This document shows, one piece after another, positions 47,432 through 58,879 of a stretch of 64,000 bases of DNA. Each line of letters starts with the position of its first letter. Within the stretch, counting starts at the first letter, position 1. Under the pieces are notes generated by a model, which was given only the letters and a program-made list of their open reading frames with translations, was not told the DNA's origin and did no database searches. Position numbers and translations under genes: made by a program. This stretch comes from Torreya grandis (Eukaryota > Streptophyta > Pinopsida > Cupressales > Taxaceae), in assembly GCA_037957365.1 (NCBI GenBank), contig JARHVA010000122.1, forward strand, positions 1,437,001-1,501,000. The letters are read 5' to 3'.

Positions 47432-47639
47432 ACCTTTGGGAAGTTTGTTGTTCTTTAGCTGAATAATCTAGCCATCGTACTGATGTTGTATCTTGGATTG
47501 ATTTCTAAAAGCAAACTCAACCTCCTCTTGTAAGAAGAGTGTTATTTGCTTATCACTGTCAAACACTTGCCAATTGGTGAAATTATTAGGTACGGAGAGT
47601 CTTATTATCACTTTTAAATGGTGTAGACTACTATCCTAA

Positions 47640-48040
47640 CCTATTTCCTTGGGAATGTCAAACTGAGCACCAACTACTGCTAGTTTGTCTGCTTGTTTAT
47701 TCTATTATCTTGGAATGGAAATAATATTGAAAGCCAAAAAACTTTCCATTAGGTCCCACACCCTGTGCTTGTAAGACTTAAGCAAGAAATTTTTGGTCAA
47801 GTTTCACCCTCTCACCTGGTTTACAATTAACTTGCTATCTCCAAAAACCTACAATTATTTTATTCCCTTTTTCCTTGCCCACTCTAAACCACGAATGAGA
47901 GACTCATATTTTACAACATTACAAGTGCAATAAAATTGAAAGTTGAAAGTTGAGAAGTATTTCTCTTTTGAGGGTGAAATTAACATTACTCCACCACCGA
48001 CTCCCAATTTGCTTCTTGAGCCATCGAAGAAGAGTTTCCA
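47640..48040 (-). pseudogene. Element C additional RNase H, between protease and RT
   Basis: The minus strand gives LFFDGSRSKLGVGGGVMLIS, then YESLIRGLEWARKKG, then VFGDSKLIVNQV, and after a broken patch NKQADKLAV. These contain all four expected catalytic positions of RNase H (D, E, D, D). Two stops lie between the second and third blocks. It lies about 330 bases after the protease and 200 before the RT entry region. The matching domain in element A is at 16375-16600. Extra RNase H domains are known from plant Tat elements, most often described downstream of RT; the position here is the unusual point. Confidence 0.8.
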
Positions 48041-48367
48041 TAGACCCTAGCTCTCTTGATTTGCCTTCATCAAATTTGACATGAAAGTACCTTCTTCATG
48101 CATTCAATAAACTCCAAGACCTACCTCTTCTATGAACTTGTATGGGTCATGTTCAAAATTGTCACTTCCCCACTTATCTAAGAGCAGGTCAGCAACTCCT
48201 TCAAGGGAAGAGGGTGGAGATTGGTCCATTTATAATTCTTCTTCATTAATGATGGCATAGCTAACATTTTCTACCTTGAATGAGTATGGCTCCAAATGAT
48301 CCCTGTGGATTGGCTCTGACTCAATCTTCACTTTAGTTCCATATTTGGTTCTAAAAACCATGTAAGA

Positions 48368-48751
48368 TTAGTTTGTTGTTAAGTACCCACCTATCTTAGA
48401 TGTGAAATCCCTAGATAAGTAGAGAGCAAAGTAGGGAGGAACATCTGCCACTACCACATCATGGGGAATGGAGAAAGTTGGATAGGTGTGAAGTTTTAGA
48501 TTCAAGCCCCTTACCACTCCTAATGTTTTAGCTGGTGATCCATCTAACTGTAGGACTCCCTTGGTCATTTTTTCATATTTGAGTCCTAGCTTATCTGCTA
48601 TACATTTGGGCATTACTGAGGTGCTTGTCCCACTATCAATAATGCAATTGTGAACCAAGAAATCACCAATGACTAAGGATAGATAGAAAGGAGGAACCTT
48701 TTCATCATTCTTTACTTGGCGTGCTATGGAAGGGTGCCCATTCATTATCAA
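48368..48751 (-). pseudogene. Element C aspartic protease
   Basis: The open piece gives PPFYLSLVIGDFLVHNC, then IIDSGTSTSVMP with the catalytic D-S-G-T-S intact, then GLKYEKMTKGVLQLDGSP and PHDVVVADVPPYFALYLSRD. This is the retropepsin of a Ty3/gypsy pol. The Met at the start is internal to a longer precursor. Element A's protease shares the ADVP...FxxKxGG end. Confidence 0.9.
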
Positions 48752-48779
48752 AACATTATCAACATTTATCAGGATAGCT

Positions 48780-50300
48780 TATTCATTCAGCCCATGCAAT
48801 TCCTTCTGGATTATGTCCTTTTGTCTCAACATTATTAAGGAGTCCCACAATGAAATATTCATGTGTAGTTTCTTCATCTGCTCTACCACATGGATCTAAG
48901 GGTTGCTTCCTTTTGAATTTTCTTTAGTGGTACTTACAGCCTGAGATGCGAGCTAAGGAGTTGAGGATGCAGCCAACAGATTGTAATTTGGAAACTTCTG
49001 GTTCACTTGTGATGAAGAAGATGGTGCAGACATTTGAGGAGCTCCCTGTGCTTCCTCCATTGCCCTATTTTTGGACCTAGTATTGGTTGCAACACAATCA
49101 CCCTAGTTATTCATACTCCCCACATAATTGAATACATAGAATTCTCCTTCTAGGTAGTTCATGAGAGTGGAATTAGATTGAGCATGCCTGTTGTCCATCC
49201 CAACCTAAGAATTGGGTCTTTTGATCATTTTATGTGTTTAAATATTGATTTAGCAACTCATTAGTATACGTAGTCTATTATTGACCATACCCCAAGGGTG
49301 GGCAATTAGGTTATTCATGTACCAAATTATTTTGAGTGAAAATAAGAGCTTTGGATGATGAAGGGGCACTTGGATTATAACCTTGATATGGTCTGGCTTG
49401 AGTAATCTGATGCTATCCTTGGTTATAATTTTGGAAAGGGGGTTTATTCATTTGTCCAAATTATTGGTATCCCTGATTCGACTAATAGCTTTGAGCTTGT
49501 TGCCTCTTGAGTGCCACTAATTCATTGGTTACACTTTGTAGCAAGCTCTTAACTTCATGGAGGTCATTTAGTGAGGTATCAATCAACTTTTTTACACCAG
49601 GCAGAAGCTCTAAGGTGGGCACATCAATCTGAACCAAGGGTGGTAATTTAGGAAAGAGTGGCATATGAGGTCTAGGGGTTCTCTTTCCTGCTTGTACCAG
49701 ATAATTTTTAGTGGCTATATCTATTTCATAGGTAGTTGGTAACACTTGTCCTCCCCATGGATTGTATCATGATAGCAATGTCATTGTTCAAAGCCTTTAA
49801 GTAGTAGAGGAAAGCATAGTTTAGGGTTGGCCTCACTAAAATGGGGATTTTATCCCAGGTCTTTTGGAACTTGATATTAAAATCCTACATAAATTCATGT
49901 GGAGCTCTTTTCATGGTGGTCAATTGCTTAGCAAGAGAGAGATGATCACTCTTTCCCCGAATCTATTTGTCAAGAGAGTGCCTAATTCATTCAATGAGCC
50001 AACTGAATTCATAGGCAACATCCCATACCAGTCTAAAACTTTACCCTTAAAAGACAACACTAGTAACCTGATGGATATGTTCTCTTTGGTGACATTATGA
50101 ATGTTATAGAGGTTGGCTATATTCCTGATATGCTTAATAGCAGTAATAGGCCCCTCTCCATTAAAAGGAGGAACACTCTTAAGGGTTGTCCCTAGGATTG
50201 GGTCATAATGCAGAAGGTTTAAAGGGCTCTAACCATGGAAGGATACAAAAGGTAAAGCCATGGTGATGATAGGGTTTAATCGGGGCCTTCTCGTGTAGGT
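48780..50300 (-). pseudogene. Element C gag and nucleocapsid region, degraded
   Basis: From about 50165 the minus strand gives IKHIRNIANLYNIHNVTKEN, then LVLSFKGKVLDWYGMLP (the capsid W block), then NELGTLLTNRFGE before a frameshift. The open piece 49482-49745 continues with EIDIATKNYLVQAGKRTPRP and a coiled segment DLHEVKSLLQSVTNELVALK. From 49480 to 48780 every frame is interrupted; this is where the nucleocapsid and linker would lie. The layout parallels element A's gag. The true start codon is not determined. Confidence 0.75.
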
Positions 50301-50572
50301 ATATTTTATGGCAGGTCTGGGAAATTGATTTGTTGTATAGGAATGAGTCCTTGCAAACATTAGCCACTTTGTTGAGTTTACGGGTAGCTTAACAAATTCA
50401 AAAGGGACACCCTTGAGATCTTATAGTGACCTTAGGCATAGAATGTTAGGATGATCTCTAACCAGAGACTGAGTTCTTGAAAATGGAGTCACCAGATGAT
50501 AGGTTTAAGTTGTTTACTCTTGCAGTAACATGACCAACACCAATCTTGGAACTTATCTAAGCATCAAAAATT

Positions 50573-50590
50573 ATCCCACTGGGTGTGCCA
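50573..50590 (-). other. Primer-binding site of element C
   Basis: The minus strand reads TGGCACACCCAGTGGGAT, five bases after the 5' LTR. It starts with TGG as expected; I do not assign the tRNA. Confidence 0.75.
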
Positions 50591-50595
50591 AAAAC

Positions 50596-52721
50596 TATTG
50601 ATGTTTTGGATTACACCCTTGAAAATAAGACTCATCTTTTCTCTTCCACATGGCACAATGGAGACTTTCCTCTTGTTATGGGCTTGGCAAAACTGAGAAA
50701 AGAATCTCTAGATAAGGGCTAGCTCCCTTTGATGCATCTTTGATGGTCCTTGACTACTAATGTTAATAATGGGGTGGGGGGGTGAAAAGAGAGAAGGATA
50801 TAACAAAATTGAACCTATCTAAAATGATGATGCACCAAATGATTTGACCTACTCAGCTTATATCAACACTTTAAAGCAAAAAGGTGAACATACACTTCAT
50901 CTGAATAAAATACCAGACTGTATGGGTGTTTTAACAAGGGGCTTGATGGAGATACAAAGAAAAAGAACTTACCATAGGTGCTGCAGAAGCACACTATCAG
51001 ATAACTGCTCTTCTGTCTCTATGCTCCAACTTGGGCACTTCCTGTTAACCTACAAAAATGGTCTTGGATGTACTAGATATGTTGGTGTCAACTTATGAAA
51101 GCATCAAGATGAAATGACTAAACACAAAGCTGATATACATACATATTCAGAAGTATAACCAGTCAGATAGAGGTAAAACACATTATTTTGATTCAAAGGT
51201 AAAATTGCTAGGGCTTCACCTTACACAAGTGAGAGATACATTTCTCAGCTGAGAGGTTACAATATATAGCATTAAGAGAAAGACTCCTTGGTCTTTCCAA
51301 GAAAAAGCTACCCATACTATATTAAACACCTAGGGAAGAGGAATCCGCTCATGCAGTTGTCATCCTTCCATAAATGGCCTGAAAGAACCATGTTGTAGAT
51401 GTCACAGGTCTTGACTTTGCTTCTCAAACTATATTAAATGTTCTTGCTAAAGCATGGGTTGCTTTCTTGTTTGAATGACAAGGTTACCCCTCTATGAGAC
51501 TTATGTGACTTTTTGCTTATCAATGTTAAACAAAGAAAAATAGGCCACACTATTGAATGCTTGCACTCCCTTTGATGACCACTTGGTGAAGACTATTTCA
51601 TCCACAACAATAACTTCTCCTACCGATGCCTTCTGTGCCACCTGGACTGCTATATTCTTCTTGCGCTACCTTTTGTCTTTTCCTAGCAACTCAACCCTTA
51701 GGGCTATTGTTTGTCTCCTCTTATCTCCTTTTCTAGCGGGTCACTGAGTTTGCTTTTTGGCCTTATGCCCTTTCGATTCCTTCAGGCCTGCACTCATGCG
51801 TTCTTTGGCTTCTCTTCAATGGCTAACACATCCCATTAAAATTGACATCTGCGGGCCTATCATCATTTTAAAACTAATGGCTATTTCACTATCTTGAATT
51901 TGACATCTTTGGACACGTCACCAGATGTTTAAACCTCTAATGGCTAGTTCATCATGCTGAAGTTGACATTCGCAATCCCATCATCATCTTTGGTAATTCC
52001 TTTGGACTTTACAAAATGAACCTTCCTGAAGGGAAGGTACCCCTTTGGAAAAATGGAAAAGGCCCCCTTTCGACAGTCGAGAGCCCTCTATGAGGACACT
52101 TGCCCTTTAGGCTCCTTTCTGTTCCCAATTCCTTCAGACAAAATGTCTAAAGGAAATCTTGTCTTCATGTCTCGGCCTTCTCTTGATAAATTCCTTCAGA
52201 CAAAATCCTAAAGGAATTTACCTTTGGTTTCTTCCTTGGATTTTCTTCGAACAAAAAGTTTAAATAAATCCTTTGTCTTTTCCCTTGTCACTTTTCCAAA
52301 GGAAACTTCTCCTTCAACTCTCAGCCTTGATCTCTTTCAATGTGCTCTCTGCCCTCTGCAAGGGCACCGTGCGTCCAAAGTTACCCTTTGGAGCCTGCTT
52401 GAATAGTCCCATTTGTAACCTGTGTACCCTCTGTAAGGGCACTTGACCTTTGGAGCTTTGTGAAAGACTTGTATTCCTTTGAAACTGGCCCATTCCTTTG
52501 CCAAAAGGCTTGTCCAAGGTAATTACTTTAAGTGAAATAAGCCCCAGATTAATTCGAAACATCTACAAGACTCAAGTCTTTGGCTCTTTATAGAAACAGG
52601 TCTATTACAAAGAGAAAACCCACAATTGTAGTAAGGTGAAGACATCAGAGATTGACTAGTTAGGATAGAAAGGAAAAAGGGAGACCAATTTTTTGGCCTA
52701 CAAGACCAAAAATGGTCAACA
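50596..52721 (-). repeat. 5' LTR of element C
   Basis: A 2,126-base partner of 42153-44329, ending ATGGTCAACA followed by ATTAT on the plus strand. It lacks about 50 bases relative to the left copy, including part of the hairpin region near 43790. It carries the shared 18-base hairpin at 52350-52367. Confidence 0.9.
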
Positions 52722-52726
52722 ATTAT
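52722..52726. repeat. Right target-site duplication of element C
   Basis: ATTAT, identical to 42148-42152. Confidence 0.8.
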
Positions 52727-53219
52727 TACTGAATGAAAACCCACCTCAAATTATGGTGATGTTTTATTGTAATATAAGTCATTTGATTTTACATTTCTGA
52801 TGATGGATGGAAGATATTTACTGGTTTTGGATTTGGATCCAATGCCCATGTCAAAAATTATTTTCCAAAAAAATCTCCACTGCCAATAATACTATAGATG
52901 AAGAAGCCAATTTGTACACCATTTATTGTGCAGATATAGAGTGGTCTAAATGCCCATAAATTATCAACATCATCTAGTCAATGAGTCCCCTTCTCACATA
53001 ATGAAATTTCCTTGCATGCTCACAACAGGTTTCAGTGCCTCATCATATTTCATCCATCCTTCTATTAATTCATTCCTAATTTTAAATTAATTCAATTCCA
53101 AAATATCAGTATCTTTCTAAGTATAAGTAAAGACAATAGGGGTATAATGGTATTTTAGTTGTGTTGAATCCTTATAATAGTTTGTTTTAAGCAGACTTAG
53201 ATTTAGTTAGGAACTAATT
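52727..53219. other. Intergenic DNA, nothing seen
   Basis: AT-rich sequence between element C and the TG microsatellite, without a supportable feature. Confidence 0.5.
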
Positions 53220-53241
53220 TGTGTGTGTGTGTGTTTGTGTG

Positions 53242-53338
<97 letters not shown>
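53220..53338. repeat. Long (TG)n microsatellite
   Basis: About 119 bases of TG dinucleotides with two early interruptions (TTTG and GCG). The two Cys-Val open frames across it are artefacts. Confidence 0.95.
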
Positions 53339-53340
<2 letters not shown>

Positions 53341-55243
53341 ATCGAAAACATTGGTTGTTATAATAGTAGTAAGAGATTTGAAACAAGAAGATCAGAAATG
53401 AGGTATAAAGCAGAAGATGAGAACTATTATACTTTTAACATTACATTCTTATTATCATTTTCAACCTTTGTAATTTGTTTTTTAACTTTGCCATTTATTG
53501 TACCAATTATATGTTGTAGACAAGATCTATCTAAAGCACCTTATTAGTGACTTAGATAATTTTAATTAAATGATTTAAGTTATAAATAAATCATGAATAG
53601 GGATGTGATAAACTCAAAATTCTTGGAGGAACTCGAGTTCCCTAGCAGTGACTTAGAAAGAAGTTCATTGGGATAGTTATGGAAGGTCATCGTGAATGAG
53701 AAAAATACTAGTTCAAGAGTAATATTGATGGTAAGATAGGTTCCTTATGAAGGGAAGATGATAATGGAGGACAAAAAATATATTCAAATGATTATGTGCA
53801 ATGGGGCACAAGTGTTTTCATACATAAAACATAATTATCTTTCTTCGTTGGAGCACAAGCATTCATTTTGCTTGGGACACAAGTTTTATTTTGTCTTGAA
53901 GCATAAGTGTGATTTTTGTGTGGGACACAAGGATAATGTAGATCGATTAGTTTAAATATATCATAAATGGGTCATGTACCCTATGTCGTGTTAGAGCATG
54001 CACTCTATATTATTATTTAAGCATATTGAATGTAATGTTTAATCTTATAAAGCACTTAGTTATGTGTGAAACCCTTAGTGTCAAAATTACATTTCACCCT
54101 AATTCTCTACATGAATATGTAAGCAACTCAACATATTGATATTAAGTTATGGGAATATATCATTTAGGTTTGTCTTTCAAAATCCTCTTATAGGTTTGTA
54201 AACACTTCTGAATACGTTGAACCTTGTAGAGGTGTATGTTATAAATGGGTGTGTCGTGTATTTGGCTAATGTGTTTACTATAACTAACATGACCATGTGC
54301 ACTAAATAACATTATGGAATGTATAATGCAACACTTTGTCTTCTTATTATTTTCACCTTTAATGATTATTGACACTAAATGATAAGTGTATGCTTTTAAT
54401 TATGCATGCATGTGAATAATCCTTAAACAATTATAGTGGTTTATTTTTAAAAATTGTATAACTCTAGATGGATAATTAGGAAAGAAATATTTTCTTTCAT
54501 TATGCCTTTTGTTATATATTGCACGTATGTTTTGATAATTCACTCATTTTTGTTAGGCTTGTATTACACAAATTTAATGTGAATTTGAATATTTTTTAAA
54601 CAAAAAGTAATAATTCCATGTTTGCTTAGCTTCATTGGGTGAAAATGTATGACTTGGAAGTTACAAAACATCTTTTCATTAAAGGATGAGTTTTCTACCA
54701 TTGGGGTGGTTTCATGACTATCAAGGAGAATATGTAACCATTGCTTTGCATTAATCATGGTTTCACCCATAATGAATATATAAATAAAGTAACTACCAAA
54801 AATTATGATTTATCATTCATTGAGCATTTTTAAGACACTTGGAAAATTGAGGCAATCTAGGATTTAGAAGTAGTAAGGGAAATATGTTAATCACATAGTT
54901 GGAGTAGTTTCAGTTGGAGAAGAACAAGTGTGAGTGGGAGAGAGAGAGAGAGTTTGATAGAATTTTTTCAGGAACAAGTTGTATGTATGTCCATAATAAA
55001 ATTGTGTGTATCAAGTCCATCTGGGGACTATGTCTAGGATGTAATCATCTTCATTATTTTATTTCAATGAGTAAAGCATGTGTGTATAATCTTCATAACA
55101 TTGTCATATGAATGCAATAAAGCATAATTTTTTGTCTCAATTATGAGTGTGATGTTTTAAGTATGTATCCATTAGTGAGTGTTGAGTGTAGGCTACAAGG
55201 AAAAGGTTTTATTTCATTGTATCCTATCCATGTCTTCATCACA
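53339..55243. other. Sequence upstream of element D, probably including its 5' LTR
   Basis: The PBS at 55244 implies that an LTR ends at about 55240 (CTTCATCA). Its left end cannot be fixed because no second LTR is seen in the window. AATAAAGC at about 55117 would suit a poly(A) signal. A short GA run lies at about 54940-54951. No gene recognised. Confidence 0.4.
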
Positions 55244-55255
55244 TGGTATCAAAGT
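55244..55255 (+). other. Primer-binding site of element D (mutated initiator-Met type)
   Basis: TGGTATCAAAGT differs from the standard TGGTATCAGAGC at two positions. It lies about 230 bases before the gag frame. Confidence 0.7.
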
Positions 55256-55484
55256 AGAGGTGTTTTCGATGAATGTCCTCCACTATGATAAAAGTGGGTA
55301 GAGAGAAAGAAAGAGAGTTGTGAGGACTATAAAATGGCACATAGAGGAGTACCTCTCATAAGAGAAGGAAGATCACCAGAATTTACAAACTTGACAAAGA
55401 TGTGGACTAGATAAATCTAAGCTAGGTTTTATGTTATGGAGATTTCACAACATAGGAGTTGTTGTAGATGTGAGTTAAAATGAA

Positions 55485-55930
55485 GTGGGAGGAGGAGGAA
55501 GAGATCCAAAAGTTGGGTTTGAAGATTTGGTTGATCAATCAAAGGATGGATTACTGAAGGCCATTTCTAAGATGGGAGGTAATCCAAAGTTGGACGCCAC
55601 TAGTTATTCAAGGAGTTTGTGCCCTAAATATCTAATCGATTGGATCATGGAGCTAGAGAATTTTTTTGATTATGATAAAATGGAGTACCCTAAAAAAGTG
55701 AAGTTTCCTTTCACAAATTTGAAGAGACATGCATTCTTATGTGGGACTATGTAAAACTAGAAAGGGTTAGAAGAGGAAAATACAAAATCAATACCTAGGG
55801 TAGGATGGTTGTAAAGTTGTAAGATAAATTTATACCTTCTAATTATCAACTGAGTTTTTTCAAGTGGTTGGATAATTTGAGGCAAAAAGACACAAGTGTA
55901 AATGACTACATTAAGGATTTTACAATAAAA
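55485..55930 (+). pseudogene. Element D gag, truncated
   Basis: The open piece 55485-55754 gives YLIDWIMELENFFDYDKMEY and PKKVKFPFTNLKRHAFL, equivalent to the YFD...KVKFTYIRLKGHA block of element B's gag. The WW motif that should follow is replaced by CGTM and a stop. Downstream, fragments to about 55930 are broken in all frames. The N-terminal part is Gly-rich (GGGG) and contains DQSKDGLLKAISKMGG. Confidence 0.7.
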
Positions 55931-56498
55931 TAATTTGGGTAGGTCATGTAGAAGATGATCAATAAAAGATATCCAAGTATGTAAATGGATTGAGGTGGAG
56001 TATATAAGATGAGATGAGCATGGTTTAAATGCATATCAATGAGGAGGAATACTAGTTTCATTTGAAGCATAAAGCAAGGATAAATAAAAAACAATTAAAA
56101 ACAACAAAGGCTAGGAGCATTTTGATGGAGGATAGACAAATGTAAGGATATGACAACTCTTATCCATAGAGACTAAGTGAATAGGAAGATGAAGAGTTGG
56201 ATAGCTCATGAAATGATGAATGTGTTATCGTGCAAGGAGATAAGTGTACATTTCATGGATATTTGTATGAATGTAGAGTGTATGGGAATAGGGTGTTCAA
56301 GTGTCATTAAATAATGGTTGAAATAATTTGTAATAATTAAATCCCAGGGAGTGTAGCGTAGTCATGTTACCGATCAACAATGAATTAGTGGGAATATGAT
56401 GATCAAGTGACTTTGGAATGTTTAATTAAAACTAAGAGGGTAAGAGTTAATTTTTTGTTGCAAAGGATCTTGAATACATCAAGGAATCAAGAGAAACC

Positions 56499-56890
56499 AT
56501 GGAAACAAAAGCATATTTTCAAAATCTAGTGCAAAACAAAAAGTGTCATAATGTTATATTTGATAGTGGGAGTACAAATAATCTAGTATCTATAGAAGTC
56601 ATAAATGCATTGAATTTGAAATGTACATCACACCCCAATCCATATAAGTTATTGTGGTTAGTAAAATGGCATGAAATTACAATATATGAGCAATGTAACA
56701 TTAATGTGAAGATAGGTTCCTATCAAGATAATTTTTTGTGTAGATAAATTTTCAATGGATGTATGTTATATCATGTTGGGAAAACCATAGCATTTTGATA
56801 ATAAGTCTAGGTATAATGAAAGGGAACATATAGTTTCAGTTGAGAAGAATGGAGAGAGGTAAAGACTATTTCCATTGAATGAGGAGAGTG
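56499..56890 (+). pseudogene. Element D aspartic protease
   Basis: The open piece 56499-56747 gives CHNVIFDSGSTNNLVSIEVI, with an intact D-S-G-S catalytic block, then HPNPYKLLWLVKWHEIT, EQCNINVKIGSYQDNFLCR and a stop. In continued sequence MDVCYIMLGKP and HIVSVEKNGER correspond to MDVCHMFLGR and YTLEKYGKK of element B. The protease would have processed Gag; here it is cut off by a stop before its C-terminal part. Confidence 0.8.
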
Positions 56891-57060
56891 GACTAATGAA
56901 GCACAAATTCATTTGATTTTTCTAAGAATGCAAAAATGATCTCTAGTAATGGAGAAGAAGGAATGCATATTTTCAAGTTGGATGCAGCTAAGTTTAAGGA
57001 TGAAAAGGCAAGGGGGGTTGAGGAGATGTTTTTATAAGTATTAGAAACACATCAGGGAAA

Positions 57061-57315
57061 ACTATAGAGGCTATTTATAGCCAAAAGGCTATAAGTAAGT
57101 TTTTTCAATTTTGAAAATGGTTAATTATGCAAAAATTTACATAGGTCAAATAGCCTCAATTTTATACAATTTCTTATACATGTGTTTTGAATCGCTTTAT
57201 AAATTATACTCGGTCATATTTTGGGACAAAGATTTTCCATAATTACTATGCACGTATGGTTTTGATTCATCAAGAAATTCTATGAGATATGTATAGGTTA
57301 GTATGGAATAGCCAA

Positions 57316-57318
<3 letters not shown>
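57061..57318. other. Sequence after element D, nothing firm
   Basis: A short hairpin, TTATAGCCAAAAGGCTATAA, lies near 57076-57095. No gene. Confidence 0.4.

Positions 57319-57371
<53 letters not shown>
57319..57371. repeat. Compound (TG)n(AG)n microsatellite
   Basis: About 30 bases of TG followed by about 23 of AG. Confidence 0.95.
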
Positions 57372-57397
57372 TAAGGACCACCTAAGACATAATAATC

Positions 57398-57545
57398 TTA
57401 AAGTAATAATTATATTTTATTTGGCATGGTTTGTTAATTGAAATAAAAAAAAAATTGAAAGGCCAATTATGGATATGGTTAAGACATTTTGACAGAACTT
57501 ATTATATAGTTTATAATTTTAAAACTATGAAAATATTTTGAGTTT
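57398..57545. repeat. Dispersed repeat, copy 1 (direct copies near 62236 and 63562)
   Basis: AATAATTATATTTTATTTGG then CATGGTTTGTTAATTG and a shared tail (GATATGGTTAAGACATTTTG, TTATATAGTTTATAATTTTA). Copies in the same orientation start at about 62236 (shorter) and 63562 (full). All are AT-rich and non-coding. Confidence 0.8.
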
Positions 57546-57671
57546 TTTTAACATCATTTATAAAACTGAATAAAACAAACATGCTCTTCCTTCTATATAG
57601 TTTTGATAACTAAAAAATTAATAATAAATAATTTTCAAACCTAATCTTTATTTTATTTCTAACATTGAACG

Positions 57672-57865
57672 TGGTGTAGGTGGAATTAAAGCTACAAGAA
57701 TTGAGGTTTAGATCTTGCCTCAATTTTTTAGTGCATTGATGTCGACATATTGAGATTCCCCAAGGTAAAATTTAATGTTGGTCCAACACATCACCCACGG
57801 TATTAATGTAAGTTCCTCGGATACATATGTGATGGTTTCTTAATTTTTGTAGTCATTAATGCAAG
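57672..57865 (+). repeat. Inverted-repeat arm paired with 61790-61970
   Basis: GTGTAGGTGGAATTAAAGCT at its left end is matched on the minus strand at about 61950-61970, and GATACATATGTGATGGTTT at its right end at about 61810-61830. The arms are diverged but align along about 190 bases. Confidence 0.75.
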
Positions 57866-58149
57866 CTATTCATAGAAGTGAAGCTCTAGTAGTCAAAATA
57901 TTTGGAGAAAAAGTTGAAAATGAAGGTGCAAAATTTTTCTAAATTGGTTTCCTTGTGATTGCAACAGCAAGGTATAAATTTGTATTTATTTTGTTTTAAA
58001 GACTGAGAGCAATTATTTTCATGCATAGTAGTTTGTCTTGAAATGAATAAATATAATGATAAGATCCTTGACAAGTATTTCTTTAAATATATTTTTTCAA
58101 AATACTTTGCATGTTGATTTTCTTAAAAATTTCATGTATATCTGCAAAT

Positions 58150-58720
58150 CTTTTCCTTTAAAAAAATATTTTTATTTCTTTAACTCATTTTGATTGCACA
58201 CAGTTATTGCATTTTCACATGTGATATAAGGTTGATATGTTCTTAAATTATGTGAAATGGGTATTTCTAGGTTACTCATAAATATGGTTGAATTGATCAT
58301 GAAGCTATATTGCATTTATTCATTTTATGTTTTGTGTATTATTTAAAAGAAGTATCTTGCATACCATTATTTCTTAGAGAAAATCAGTTTCTTATTTTTT
58401 TAAAATAAATATGTGGTAAATGCAAATTTTTCTCTTAAAAACAAAAAAAAAATTGTTTTTTTCACTCATTTTGATTGCACATAGTTATTCCATTTGCACA
58501 TGTGTTGAAAGGTTGATATGTTCTCAAAATCTGTGAAATACGTATTTTTGATTTACACATAAATATGTTTGAAATAGTCATGAGGCTCTATTGCATTTAT
58601 TCATTTTGTTAAATGTGCATTATTTAAAAGAAGTATCTTGCATGCCATTATTTCTCAAAGGAAATTAGTTTCTTGTTTGTATAGGAATATTTCTTAGAGC
58701 AAATTAGTTTATTGTTTTCT
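58150..58720 (+). repeat. Two tandem copies of a ~281 bp unit, with inverted copies at 62880-63560
   Basis: ACTCATTTTGATTGCACA occurs at 58183 and 58464, and AAAGAAGTATCTTGCAT near 58346 and 58627. Inverted versions (ATGCAAGATATTTCTTTTAA, AATGAATAAATGCAACA) occur at about 63080-63140 and again in diverged form to 63530. Confidence 0.75.
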
Positions 58721-58879
58721 TAAAATAAATATATGGTAAATACCAACCAAATATTATAATAAACTAAGTATAGAAAAAATTGTGACAAAATATTAGAGTA
58801 TAGAGTATAAAGAATAAATTGATTATGGGGTCATAAGACAAGACAAATATGAAAAGCAAGGATGACATAACTAAAAAAA

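Larger units (their letters stand above)
42153..52721 (-). mobile_element. Element C: Tat-like Ty3/gypsy LTR retrotransposon with full pol
   Basis: LTRs at 42153-44329 and 50596-52721 flank a 6.3 kb interior coding on the minus strand, with an exact ATTAT duplication outside. From the 5' end the order is PBS, gag, protease, additional RNase H, RT, RNase H, zinc-binding/linker region, integrase with a C-terminal GPY motif. All domains are recognisable but broken by stops, and the RT catalytic site is changed. The extra RNase H and overall sequence style indicate the Tat group of Ty3/gypsy. The LTRs differ by roughly 5-10% in the parts compared by eye. It is the only element here with RT and integrase and is a model for what element A has lost. 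Confidence 0.9.
55244..57060 (+). mobile_element. Element D: Ty3/gypsy gag-protease remnant
   Basis: PBS, gag and protease remnants follow one another on the plus strand. They resemble those of element B in motif style and in lacking RT. No 3' LTR or target duplication was found, so the right end is approximate. Confidence 0.65.

Noticed and set aside
53219..53547. Open frames of 60 and 108 codons starting with long Cys-Val runs
   Set aside because: They are readings of a TG microsatellite; the non-repeat tail has no recognisable feature.
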